A stretch of DNA of 64,000 bases from Xylanibacter muris (GCF_013166605.1 NZ_JABKKF010000001.1:372001-436000), one strand, 5' to 3'; numbered from the stretch's first letter, positions 42,149 to 50,246 are shown. Translations and numbers: made by a program. The notes: a model not told the origin generated them from the letters alone.

Positions 42149-44137
42149 ATGGAAGAAAGAGAAAAAGAAATGATGCAGCTTCCTGAGAATGCTTTCAGGG
42201 AGTTGAAGGAAGGCGAAGAGTATGAGCCGGTGATGAGTCCCGGCCGTACATACGCTGAGGTGAATGCGTGGTCGGTCACGTGGGGTGTTTTGATGGCAAT
42301 GCTTTTCTCCGCTGCCGCGGCGTATCTCGGACTACGTGTCGGACAAGTGTTTGAGGCAGCAATACCGATTGCGATTATAGCGGTGGGCGTCTCCGCTGCC
42401 GCAAAGCGCAAGAACGGTCTGGGCGAGAATGTAATAATACAGAGTATCGGTGCATGCTCGGGAGCTGTCGTGGCCGGTGCCATATTCACACTTCCTGCCA
42501 TATATATCCTTCAGGCGAAGTATCCGGAAATGAGTGCGTCATTCATGAAGATATTCCTTTCCTCATTGCTCGGAGGTATTATAGGAATATTGTTTCTTAT
42601 CCCGTTCAGAAAATATTTTGTGAGTGACATGCACGGTAAGTATCCGTTCCCGGAAGCGACGGCGACGACACAGGTGCTCGTCAGCGGTGCAAAGGGCGGC
42701 AACCAGGCAAAACCCCTTGTCTTTGCGGGACTTGTCGGAGGCCTGTATGATTTTATTGTGGCGACTTTCGGATTGTGGAACGAGAATTTTACCACGCGTT
42801 TCTTGGGCTTGGGAGAACAGATAGCGGATAAGGCAAAACTTGTGTTTAAGGTAAACACCGGTGCGGCAGTGCTCGGACTTGGATATATCGTTGGTCTTAA
42901 GTATGCGTTTATCATCTGTCTCGGCTCATTTGCCGTATGGTGGCTCATCGTGCCGGGGATGGCTCTTATATATCCTGATACGGTGCTGAATCAGTGGGAT
43001 CCGTCCATAACCACGGCTGTCGGTGATATGAGTCCTGAGGAAATATTCCGTTATTACGGAAAGTATATAGGCATCGGAGGTATTGCCATGGCCGGAATAA
43101 TAGGCATTATAAAGTCGTGGGGAATCATCACAGGTGCTGTTTCGCTTGCTGTCAAGGAGATGAAAGGCGGCAAGGCAGCCGGTGGTGAGCTTCCGCGTAC
43201 ACGCAGAGACATATCATTCAAGATAATAGTGTTTGGCTCGGTAATAACTATATTGCTTACATTTCTGTTCTTCTGGTTTGGAGTGATGGATGGAAACCTT
43301 CTTTTTGCCCTTGTAGGTATTGTGCTTGTGTCGCTTATCGCATTCCTTTTCACTACCGTTGCAGCCAATGCCATAGCCATTGTCGGCTCTAATCCGGTCT
43401 CCGGCATGACGCTTATGACGCTTATTCTTGCTTCTGTGGTTATGGTAGGAGTGGGCCTGAAAGGTACGAGCGGTATGCTTGCCGCACTTATTATGGGTGG
43501 TGTCGTATGTACGGCGCTGTCTATGGCCGGCTGTTTTATTACCGACCTGAAGATCGGATATTGGCTTGGCACGACACCAAAGAAGCAGGAGTCATGGAAA
43601 TTCCTTGGCACACTCGTTTCTGCGGCCACGGTCGGTGGTGTAATGATGCTGCTTAATGAGACATACGGATTTTCAAGCGGACAGCTTGTGGCTCCGCAGG
43701 CCAATGCCATGGCCGCTGTTATCGATCCTCTCATGAACGGCATAGGTGCTCCTTGGGTGCTTTATGCCATTGGTGCGGCTATAGCAATCGTTCTCACTGT
43801 ATGTAAGGTTCCAGCACTTGCATTTGCGCTTGGCATGTTCATTCCGATAGAGTTGAATGTCCCGCTGCTCGTAGGAGGGGCCGTGAACTGGTTTGTGACC
43901 ACGCGCTCAACAGACAAGGATGTTAACAATGAGCGTGGAGAGAGAGGTAATCTTATTGCTTCCGGATTCATTGCCGGTGGTGCTTTGATGGGAGTTCTGA
44001 GCGCATTGCTGAGGTTTGGTGGTGTAAGCTTTGATTTTGAGGCATGGTGGGCCAATCCTTTGTCAGAGGTACTTTCGCTTGCCGCCTATTTGCTGCTGAT
44101 AAGCTACTTTATCATTGCAACAAGAGCGAAAAAATAG
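42149..44137 (+). CDS. OPT-family oligopeptide transporter
   Basis: The 662-residue inner membrane protein has about 15 hydrophobic segments. Diagnostic stretches are TWGVLMAMLFSAAAAYLGLRVGQVFEAAIPIAI, FPEATATTQVLVSG near residue 170 and NPVSGMTLMTLILAS near 415. OPT members of the bacterial PepT-like branch import small peptides or metal chelates by proton symport. Neighbouring C_GCAxxG_C_C protein suggests a metal- or thiol-related substrate (weak inference). Confidence 0.93.
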   Translation: MEEREKEMMQLPENAFRELKEGEEYEPVMSPGRTYAEVNAWSVTWGVLMAMLFSAAAAYLGLRVGQVFEAAIPIAIIAVGVSAAAKRKNGLGENVIIQSIGACSGAVVAGAIFTLPAIYILQAKYPEMSASFMKIFLSSLLGGIIGILFLIPFRKYFVSDMHGKYPFPEATATTQVLVSGAKGGNQAKPLVFAGLVGGLYDFIVATFGLWNENFTTRFLGLGEQIADKAKLVFKVNTGAAVLGLGYIVGLKYAFIICLGSFAVWWLIVPGMALIYPDTVLNQWDPSITTAVGDMSPEEIFRYYGKYIGIGGIAMAGIIGIIKSWGIITGAVSLAVKEMKGGKAAGGELPRTRRDISFKIIVFGSVITILLTFLFFWFGVMDGNLLFALVGIVLVSLIAFLFTTVAANAIAIVGSNPVSGMTLMTLILASVVMVGVGLKGTSGMLAALIMGGVVCTALSMAGCFITDLKIGYWLGTTPKKQESWKFLGTLVSAATVGGVMMLLNETYGFSSGQLVAPQANAMAAVIDPLMNGIGAPWVLYAIGAAIAIVLTVCKVPALAFALGMFIPIELNVPLLVGGAVNWFVTTRSTDKDVNNERGERGNLIASGFIAGGALMGVLSALLRFGGVSFDFEAWWANPLSEVLSLAAYLLLISYFIIATRAKK

Positions 44138-44155
44138 GATTGGAATATATAAAAT

Positions 44156-44196
44156 GACGGGAGGCGGCCTGATACTTTTCACGGCCGTCTCCCGTT
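44156..44196. terminator. GC-rich hairpin after the OPT gene
   Basis: GACGGGAGGCGGCC (44156-44169) pairs with GGCCGTCTCCCGTT (44183-44196), 12 of 14 Watson-Crick, loop of 13. No T run follows, so it may be a stabilising 3' end rather than a classical terminator. Confidence 0.55.
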
Positions 44197-44385
44197 GCAT
44201 GTTATCACCCTCTCGTATTTTTTTCTGCCGGTCAATCGCTTTTAAGGATTCTCATCCCGAAAACCACTCCTGACGGTTTAAGCGGCTGTTTTATATAGTG
44301 CTTGGCATTGTTCCTTGATTTAGTTGCAGTTTTCTTTTAATTTTATGTTTTTTTTGTTTGCGTGTAAGGAAAAATGGCAAAAAGC

Positions 44386-44416
44386 TTGCTTTTGTTGTTT
44401 GGTTTAACTATATTTG
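44386..44416 (+). promoter_or_regulatory. Promoter before the O-antigen-ligase-like remnant
   Basis: TTG (44386-44388) and TATATTTG (44409-44416) at 20-base spacing, 56 bases before the ATG at 44472. Confidence 0.55.
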
Positions 44417-44471
44417 CAAACAGAATGTTAACCTGCCAAGCAACAGGCTGTCTACTAAAACCTAACAAAAT

Positions 44472-45340
44472 ATGAGGAAGGAGATTTTATTAAAATCTAT
44501 TATATCTTCTGCGTTTTTCCTTACTTGCGCATTCTCAGCCATAGATACACAACAGTTTGTGTATCCGTCGCTGTCACGTTATCTTATTCTTGAATCCGGA
44601 CTTGTAATCATCGCGGCAATATGGCTTTGCATATCCTTTACAGGTGAAGCTGTTGTTTTGAAAAGCGAATTGAGACTATTCCTGACCGTATGGGTAGCAT
44701 ATATTGTTTTGTATGGTCTTATGTTACAACCCTATGAATTATACCGATCTGTATATTTGTGTGTGACATTGATGTCTGTCATTGTCTTGGCCGATATGCA
44801 AAAGATGGAGTGGCTTTCACGACATAATATCTGTACCGTTTTAATTGTGGTTGCAGGTATAGAAATTATATATATATAATATGTCAGAAGACGGGTGTTA
44901 TAGATAGTGGCAGTGTTTATTTTGAAGTGACCGGATGCAATGAAAATCCAACGGTGACTGCTCTTTATCTTGTAGGATGCCTTCCGGTGCTTGCAACGCG
45001 TATTGTATCAAGTAAATATAAGGGCGTATATTTTTTGCTTCTTTTCATGATTGTTATATGTATTGTGCTGTTGCGTTGCCGTACGGCATACATAGGAATG
45101 GGCGTGATGGCTGTCGTTATGGTGTATTCAAAGCTAAAATTCTTTTTCTCTGCAGGAAAACCCAACTATTTTTATTCCGTTTGTACAGGCGTTATGCTCT
45201 TGACATTGGTATTGTTGGCATGTGTCAGGATGTATTCCATGAAAAAGGATTCGGCCGATGGGCGGTTGTTGATATGGAAATTGTCTGCCGAAATGATAAA
45301 AGAACAGCCTCAAGGATATAATGAAGGGAGGTGTGTTTGA
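44472..45340 (+). pseudogene. O-antigen ligase/polymerase-like gene, frameshifted and 3'-truncated
   Basis: Frame one (44472-44879) gives 135 residues with four membrane segments; it stops inside a (TA)6 tract at 44867-44878. Removing one TA joins it in frame to a second stretch (about 44882-45340) that begins CQKTGVIDSG, contains YFEVTGCNENPTVTALYLVGCLP and RCRTAYIGMGVMAVVM, and ends at DGRLLIWKLSAEMIKEQPQG. This is the Wzy/WaaL-type pattern (VTGxxxNP, then DGRLxIWK). The normal C-terminal half with the remaining membrane segments and TPRs is absent; sequence similarity stops near 45315. Whether the tract switches a still useful gene or marks decay is open. Confidence 0.75.
44867..44878 (+). 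repeat. (TA)6 dinucleotide tract inside a reading frame
   Basis: Six TA units produce the stop codon that ends the first ligase-like frame. Five units (or eight) would restore the frame into the following homologous stretch. Dinucleotide tracts of this kind can slip in replication. Confidence 0.8.
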
Positions 45341-45914
45341 GGCTGCTATGACCGAGACATTTCAAGATGCTGATACAATTGGTATTATATCGGGTATGCC
45401 GTCCGTGATGACAAAGATAGATGTAAAGCCTCTGAAAAAATACCGTTTCCTGCGTTATCGTGCGCCAAAGAACAACCGTTCTTCGTTAGCTGAATTACAG
45501 TTCTATACCACAGACAGTCGGGGCAATAGGCAATTGCTGATGGGAAAACACATTGCCCAAGGTGTGGATATTACGAAGCTGGAAAATGCGTTTGACGGCA
45601 ACCCGGCCACTTCATGCAAGGGGCTTCATGTTGGATATACCATAGGCATCGACCTTGGAGAGAACAATGCAAGCACAATATCTGAGATAGTGTTCAGTCC
45701 ATCCACAGACCTTAATTTTGTAGAGAAGCATCATTTGTATGAACTGTATAGTTTTGACACGGAATGGCATCTCATAGGGCGTGCTTATTCAAAAGGAGAT
45801 AACCTTGCATTTGACGGTGTGCCGACCGGATCGATACTTCTTCTAAAAGACAAGACAAAGGGTGTGGAGGAACGTATATTCGAATATAAAGATAACAAAC
45901 AGATATGGTATTAA
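45321..45914 (+). pseudogene. C-terminal remnant of a discoidin-like (F5/8 type C) secreted protein
   Basis: 197 codons from the ATG at 45321. There is no signal peptide. The sequence starts within a conserved region (KGGVFEAAMTETFQDADTI), continues with KYRFLRYRAPKNNRSSLAELQFYTTD and a discoidin-like pattern (LENAFDGNPATSC, IGIDLGENNASTISEIVFSP), and ends KGVEERIFEYKDNKQIWY. In Bacteroidales this module is the C-terminal part of much larger secreted proteins, often with a transglutaminase-like N-terminal part. Here that N-terminal part is lost and the remnant abuts the ligase-like fragment, overlapping it by 20 bases. Probably non-functional, although the frame is intact. Confidence 0.7.
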
Positions 45915-45943
45915 CCTAAATAAAAAACTTACAAATAAAAACA

Positions 45944-46678
45944 ATGAAGAAATCTAACCTTTTGAGCATTGCACTTGCCTTGATGTATTTATCGGCATCT
46001 GCACAGACATCATTGAGACAGCTAAAGGCAGAGGAAGACACTTTGCAGGCGTATTTCATGAAAATAGTCAATGCTGCTTATCCCGTTGAAAAGGAATGCA
46101 TAGTGGAATATGGCTTAAAGTACAATGTTCCGGCAGCAAAGGCAAATAAACAGTCTTATTATGTAAAGGAGCGTGAGCGAAGGAAAGTCTGTTATGACTA
46201 TCTGTATCGTGACTCGATACTCACACGTGTACGTTGTAAATTGGAGATAGACTCGATATATCGTGACTCCATAAATACTCTGCTCATCCCTGTAAAAGGC
46301 AACAGAATTTCCGGAGATAATATAAGTCTTGCACTTATGCTCAGAAAGTATCTGAAACTGGATGCTGCCCAATATGATTATCTGATGGACAAGGCATTAA
46401 AATTAATAAATACAGGTATTTTTGGAATGACATCATCAAAATGGTTTTTTGATGAATATAATGCTTATAGAGGACAATATGTAAAAGGTAATGCAGTATT
46501 AATATCTGATGCAGATGCATTCATTAGACGAATAGTAAATATAGAAAATGTTGATTTAAATACAGCCATAAAGAATAATTATTCTTTTTTGATGTTTGTA
46601 AGACCATTAAAGAATGAAGCATGCAGTTTCAGTCTTTATGGCGAGGATTACCTTTATGTCTTTAATGATTCTTATTGA
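45944..46678 (+). CDS. Secreted protein of unknown function
   Basis: The 244-residue protein has a signal peptide (KKSNLLSIALALMYLSASAQ). It is largely helical, with charged residues in the first half (QLKAEEDTLQAYFMKIVNA, KERERRKVCYDYLYRDSIL) and a repeated word YRDSI (YLYRDSILTR, SIYRDSINTLL). No family is recognised. It follows the discoidin remnant by 29 bases and precedes another secreted protein by 77. The base composition is clearly more AT-rich than in the housekeeping genes on either side, consistent with an acquired patch. Confidence 0.75.
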   Translation: MKKSNLLSIALALMYLSASAQTSLRQLKAEEDTLQAYFMKIVNAAYPVEKECIVEYGLKYNVPAAKANKQSYYVKERERRKVCYDYLYRDSILTRVRCKLEIDSIYRDSINTLLIPVKGNRISGDNISLALMLRKYLKLDAAQYDYLMDKALKLINTGIFGMTSSKWFFDEYNAYRGQYVKGNAVLISDADAFIRRIVNIENVDLNTAIKNNYSFLMFVRPLKNEACSFSLYGEDYLYVFNDSY

Positions 46679-46755
46679 ATAAGCATAGGAAGCATCAAAG
46701 ACAAAAAGATCATATTGATTTGATGTTTCCTGTGTAATATAATAAATTTTATTTT

Positions 46756-47277
46756 ATGAAGAAACTGTTTTTAATATTTATGACATTATTTTGCCTGCTT
46801 CCATCAGTGCAGGCCCAGAGTATAGTTGGCAAGTGGAAGTGTTCAAAAGAATACTTTAAGAGTATGGACTTGCTTTTTTATGGTATGAAAGGATACTATA
46901 AGTTCAATAAAGATGGTACTTTTTATGTGAAAATAAACGGTGGAAGCACTCAAAATATCTATATCAAAATCTCTGGAACTTATAATATAGCGGATAATCG
47001 CATAACAACCAATATTGTCCCCGGTGATATTTATTGTTATGTAAATTCGGGACAATACAGTCCGGATATTTTAGATAGTGATGCCGGAGGGTTAGAGCGT
47101 ATGAACAGAGACAGGCAGGAGTATGCGTACGAACAAGGTGAGTTTCGTTCCAATGTGCTGACAGAGGATATAAAGAATACTATGTGGGAATGGAAGAACG
47201 AACCGCTAACAATAACAAAGAAAGAACTTAAGATAGGAGAAAATATAAGATTAAAGAAAAAACGTGGATTGTTCTAA
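46756..47277 (+). CDS. Secreted lipocalin-like protein
   Basis: The 173-residue protein has a signal peptide (KKLFLIFMTLFCLLPSVQAQ) and begins its mature chain with SIVGKWKCSKEY, followed by GYYKFNKDGTFYVKI and ISGTYNIADNRITTNI, the strand-turn pattern of small Bacteroidota lipocalin-like domains. The C-terminal 40 residues are Lys-rich. Ligand unknown. It is the last gene of the AT-rich patch and is followed by a direct-repeat pair. Confidence 0.75.
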   Translation: MKKLFLIFMTLFCLLPSVQAQSIVGKWKCSKEYFKSMDLLFYGMKGYYKFNKDGTFYVKINGGSTQNIYIKISGTYNIADNRITTNIVPGDIYCYVNSGQYSPDILDSDAGGLERMNRDRQEYAYEQGEFRSNVLTEDIKNTMWEWKNEPLTITKKELKIGENIRLKKKRGLF

Positions 47278-47508
47278 ACCCTTCCATCCTCTCCCCTTTT
47301 GGGGAGTTTGGGAGGGGCTCCTTCCCCAAGTATGGACATCGCTTTGCTATGTGTGTGGCGGGTGCAGTTTATGGGGTAGTGTGGTTGTTTTTCGCCTGAC
47401 ACGTGCCAAAGGCCGTCCCTACATGTTGCAGTGTTCTGCATATACACCGGATGCTTCCACAAACCCTTCCATTTCCTCCCCCCTTTGGGGAGGTTAGGAG
47501 GGGCTCCT
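47276..47508. repeat. Pair of about 47-base direct repeats with internal hairpins
   Basis: Copy one (47276-47322) and copy two (47461-47508) share AAACCCTTCCAT, a hairpin CTCCCC-TTTT-GGGGAG or close variant, and GGAGGGGCTCCT, with about 85 percent identity. They flank 138 bases without gene content that include a stretch AAAGGCCGTCCCTACA. The architecture suggests a non-autonomous repeat element placed between the lipocalin-like and the methyltransferase gene. Confidence 0.8.
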
Positions 47509-47510
47509 GC

Positions 47511-48143
47511 TTATTTCTTTCTGAGCAGTGTAAGTCCGTCGCGTAGCGGAAGAATCACACATTCCACGCGTGGGTCGTTGGCGGTATAGTCATTGAAGGA
47601 CTCTATACCCCGTGTCTGTTTGTCGTTGTCGTAGGCACGGTCGGTCACGTGGCCGTCCCAAAGCGTGTTGTCAGCAAGGATGAATCCACCCCGCCTTACA
47701 ACCCTCATCGCCATCTCGTATGTTTCCATGTATGTGCGCTTGTCGCCGTCGATAAATGCCATGTCAAACTCTATGCCGAGCTTCGGAGCCTCAGTTATTG
47801 CATTGCCTATTATGAATTCGATTTTATCTGCCACCGGCGAGCCTTCTATCCACGGACGTGTGAAGTCCTCCTGCTCGTCGTTTATCTCAAAGGTATACAC
47901 CTTGCCGCCTTCCGGCAGGCCTTCCGCCATACATATAGCACTATAGCCGCTGAATGTGCCCACTTCGAGGATGTTTTTCGGTGAAATCATTCTCACGAGC
48001 ATTTTCAGCAGGCGTCCCTGCAGGTGGCCGCTGGCCATCCTTCCGCGCAGCAGATATATGTTTGTCGCCCTGTATAGTCGGTACAGGTAGTCGCCCTCAG
48101 GCTCTATATGGCTGAGGATATATTTTTCCAGTTCTTCTGTCAT
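47511..48143 (-). CDS. SAM-dependent O-methyltransferase (family 3)
   Basis: The 210-residue cytoplasmic enzyme starts at the ATG at 48143, whose ATGA overlaps the aroQ stop; the frame is open further upstream inside aroQ. SAM-binding motif ILEVGTFSGYSAICMAEGLP near residue 55, acidic motif KVYTFEINDEQ, and the metal ligands in FDMAFIDGDKRTYMETY and GGFILADNTLWDG are those of catechol/caffeoyl-CoA O-methyltransferases. The substrate in Bacteroidales is unknown. Translationally coupled to aroQ. Confidence 0.92.
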   Translation of the reverse strand: MTEELEKYILSHIEPEGDYLYRLYRATNIYLLRGRMASGHLQGRLLKMLVRMISPKNILEVGTFSGYSAICMAEGLPEGGKVYTFEINDEQEDFTRPWIEGSPVADKIEFIIGNAITEAPKLGIEFDMAFIDGDKRTYMETYEMAMRVVRRGGFILADNTLWDGHVTDRAYDNDKQTRGIESFNDYTANDPRVECVILPLRDGLTLLRKK

Positions 48144-48574
48144 GGTTTTTGGCTGATGTTTTCCTTCAGTCCCTCGATGGCCAGTCGGTAGGAGTCGAGA
48201 CCGAACCCGCATATCACTCCGAGGCATGCGCACGATATATATGAATGATGCCTGAACTCCTCGCGCTTATGTACGTTGGAAATATGAACTTCTATCGCGG
48301 GGCATCTCAGCGAGCGTATACAGTCCTGCAGTGCTATGCTTGTATGTGTATATGCACCGGCGTTTATTATTATGCCGTCGTATGTGAATCCCGTTTCCTG
48401 CATTTTGTCTATCAGTTCCCCCTCGATGTTGCTTTGATAATAGTCTATCTGTATCTCCGGATACTTTTCTCTTAAGGCCGTAAGGTAGGTTTCGAAAGAA
48501 CTGTTGCCGTATATGCCAGGCTCCCTTACTCCGAGAAGGTTGAGGTTCGGGCCGTTGATTATCTGTATTTTCAT
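48140..48574 (-). CDS. aroQ: 3-dehydroquinate dehydratase type II
   Basis: The 144-residue shikimate-pathway enzyme converts 3-dehydroquinate to 3-dehydroshikimate. Family motifs: KIQIINGPNLNLLGVREPGIYG with the active-site Tyr, IIINAGAYTHTSIALQDCI, PAIEVHISNVHKREEFRHHSYIS. Length is typical. It is transcribed divergently from xerD and overlaps the methyltransferase start by four bases. Confidence 0.96.
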   Translation of the reverse strand: MKIQIINGPNLNLLGVREPGIYGNSSFETYLTALREKYPEIQIDYYQSNIEGELIDKMQETGFTYDGIIINAGAYTHTSIALQDCIRSLRCPAIEVHISNVHKREEFRHHSYISCACLGVICGFGLDSYRLAIEGLKENISQKP

Positions 48575-48875
48575 GCTCGGATATTGTTTTTATGGCAATG
48601 TGACTGCCGTTGTTTTGTGTTTTGGCGATATTTTTATACCTTTGTTGAACCGTAACCGTTGGAATACGGTTGTGCTCCAATGTTTGTTCTCTTTTGCAAA
48701 GGTATATAAAAAGCATGAGTTTCTACACAGGCATAATAAAGAAATCATTTTTTCTTTAGAGGAAATTTAGACAAAAACCCTGAGATTCCGCCCTTTGAAG
48801 ATGAAGAATATGGCGTTTGGCATTAAAATGTGGATGGCCGTGGAGCGACATCCGTAGCTTAAAGAACCCAGATAC
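48575..48875. other. aroQ-xerD divergent intergenic region
   Basis: On plus, TTTG (48614-48617) and TACCTTTG (48637-48644) form a promoter with 19-base spacing pointing to xerD. On minus, TACCTTTG (48704 to 48697) points to aroQ. The two face each other, so leaders would overlap by about 40 bases. No gene is seen. Confidence 0.45.
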
Positions 48876-49802
48876 ATGGAAACAGCCAAGAGTAAGGATA
48901 CAGATAAGATTGTTGCCGCATACCTGAGATATTTGAGGCTTGAATGTAATTATTCGGCAAACACCTTGGATGCTTATAAGCACGATATAGACAAGTTGAC
49001 GACGTTTCTTGCCGGCAACGGGCTTACCGTGTCCGACGTGTCTTTGGACGATCTCCATTATTTTGCCGCAGGACTTCATGAGATAGGCATAGGGCCGTCG
49101 TCGCAGTGCAGGATACTGGCCGGCATCCGTTCGTTTTTCAACTTCCTTATGCTTGACGGCTACCGTCCCGACGATCCGTCCGAGTTGCTTGAGAATCCTC
49201 AGACAGGAGACCGTATACCCGAGGTTCTTTCAACGGAAGAGGTGGATATGCTTGAAAGGTCCATAGACTTGAGCGTTAAGGAGGGTCAGCGCAACAAGGC
49301 TATAATCGAGGTCTTGTTTTCTTGCGGTCTGCGTGTGAGTGAACTTGTTAACATGAAAATGTCGTGCATCTATGCAGATGAGCAGTTTGTGAGGATAAAT
49401 GGAAAGGGGGCGAAGGAGCGGCTCGTGCCGATATCGCGTCAGGCTCTTCATGAGCTGGACCTTTGGTATCTCGACCGTAATATGCTTGACATCAAGCCCG
49501 GTGAGGAGGATTATGTGTTTCTTAACCGCCGCGGCCGCCATCTTACCCGCACCATGATACTCATAATGCTGAAACGGCAGGCTGTGGAGGCCGGTATAAC
49601 GAAGACCATAAGTCCTCATACACTCCGCCATTCGTTTGCTACAGCTCTGCTTGAAGGCGGGGCAGACCTGCGTTTCATACAGGCGCTTCTCGGGCATGAG
49701 AGCATCGCGACCACGGAGATATACACTCATATCGACGCGACATCGCTTAGAAAAACAATCCTGGAGCATCATCCGCGTAATATAAGGAACGGATGCAGGT
49801 GA
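48876..49802 (+). CDS. xerD: Tyrosine recombinase XerD
   Basis: The 308-residue site-specific recombinase resolves chromosome dimers at dif together with XerC. The N-terminal SAM-like DNA-binding domain begins AYLRYLRLECNYSANTLDAYKHDIDKL. Catalytic residues: Arg in FSCGLRVSELVNMKM, His and Arg in SPHTLRHSFATALLEGGADL, His in ALLGHESIATTEIYTH, and the Tyr nucleophile in the same motif. Placement beside aroQ is usual in Bacteroides and relatives, so this is a housekeeping recombinase and not part of a mobile element. Confidence 0.94.
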   Translation: METAKSKDTDKIVAAYLRYLRLECNYSANTLDAYKHDIDKLTTFLAGNGLTVSDVSLDDLHYFAAGLHEIGIGPSSQCRILAGIRSFFNFLMLDGYRPDDPSELLENPQTGDRIPEVLSTEEVDMLERSIDLSVKEGQRNKAIIEVLFSCGLRVSELVNMKMSCIYADEQFVRINGKGAKERLVPISRQALHELDLWYLDRNMLDIKPGEEDYVFLNRRGRHLTRTMILIMLKRQAVEAGITKTISPHTLRHSFATALLEGGADLRFIQALLGHESIATTEIYTHIDATSLRKTILEHHPRNIRNGCR

Positions 49803-49825
49803 GCGGTGGTGCGCTTTAAGGTATG

Positions 49826-49857
49826 ACAGCCTGTCTTATTGCCAGCAAACAGGCTGT
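49826..49857 (+). terminator. Hairpin after xerD
   Basis: ACAGCCTGT (49826-49834) pairs perfectly with ACAGGCTGT (49849-49857); a short T stretch follows. A weak intrinsic terminator. Confidence 0.5.
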
Positions 49858-49910
49858 TTCCAATGTCCGATCGGTCTGTTCACAAACTTTAAATATCACA
49901 TTCGTAAACC

Positions 49911-49993
49911 TTCCGACTTAAGTCGGAAGCCCGTCTGACTTAAGTCGGAAAGGTGTCTGACTTAAGCCGGAAACCTTTCCGACTACAGTCGGA
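49911..49993. repeat. Array of four 16-base palindromes at an exact 22-base period
   Basis: TCCGACTTAAGTCGGA (49912), TCTGACTTAAGTCGGA (49934), TCTGACTTAAGCCGGA (49956) and TCCGACTACAGTCGGA (49978) are separated by 6-base spacers. The first copy with one base on each side is an 18-base perfect palindrome. Degenerate continuations (CGGACAG, GTCTGTC) follow to about 50040. Confidence 0.92.
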
Positions 49994-50180
49994 CGGTATG
50001 CGGACAGTCTGTCTGAGGTTTGAGAACGGTCTGTCTCTGTTTACAAAAGATGCCGTATATTCATGAAACCTTTTAATCGTTTTTTGTTAAAATGTATCTA
50101 AATGAAAGACTTTTTCTCGTAATTGATGGCAAATTGGATAATAAATGCACATTCGTTGTTTCTTTTTTCATTATTTTCAT

Positions 50181-50188
50181 TACTTTTG
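50181..50188 (+). promoter_or_regulatory. -7 element for the M16 peptidase gene
   Basis: TACTTTTG matches TAnnTTTG and lies 58 bases before the ATG at 50247. A TTG at 50156-50158 is 22 bases upstream. Confidence 0.5.
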
Positions 50189-50246
50189 CATGGTGATTCG
50201 GATATGTTTCCAGATGAATGTAGAATTTTATTTAATATAACTTGTG

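Larger units (their letters stand above)
44138..44471. other. Intergenic region between the OPT gene and the AT-rich patch
   Basis: It holds a strong GC-rich hairpin (44156-44196) and a Bacteroidota promoter: TTG at 44386-44388 and TATATTTG at 44409-44416 separated by 20 bases. No gene is seen. Confidence 0.6.
49803..50246. other. Intergenic region between xerD and the M16 peptidase gene
   Basis: Contents in order: a hairpin ACAGCCTGT/ACAGGCTGT (49826-49857) as probable xerD transcript end, the four-unit 22-base array (49911-49993), degenerate GTCTG-rich sequence to about 50045, an AT-rich segment, and a -7 element TACTTTTG (50181-50188). No gene is seen. Confidence 0.65.

Noticed and set aside
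42511..44055. Long minus-strand frames across the OPT gene
   Set aside because: Antisense frames opposite a clear membrane transporter; their Pro/Ala/Ser-rich products are typical of such shadows.
48876..49802. Integrase of a mobile element
   Set aside because: Sequence and position beside aroQ are those of chromosomal XerD; no cargo genes or attachment repeats surround it.
49911..50045. CRISPR array
   Set aside because: The repeated words are only 16 bases with 6-base spacers and are themselves palindromes; no cas gene is nearby. The same reasoning excludes the array at 31,969-32,049.
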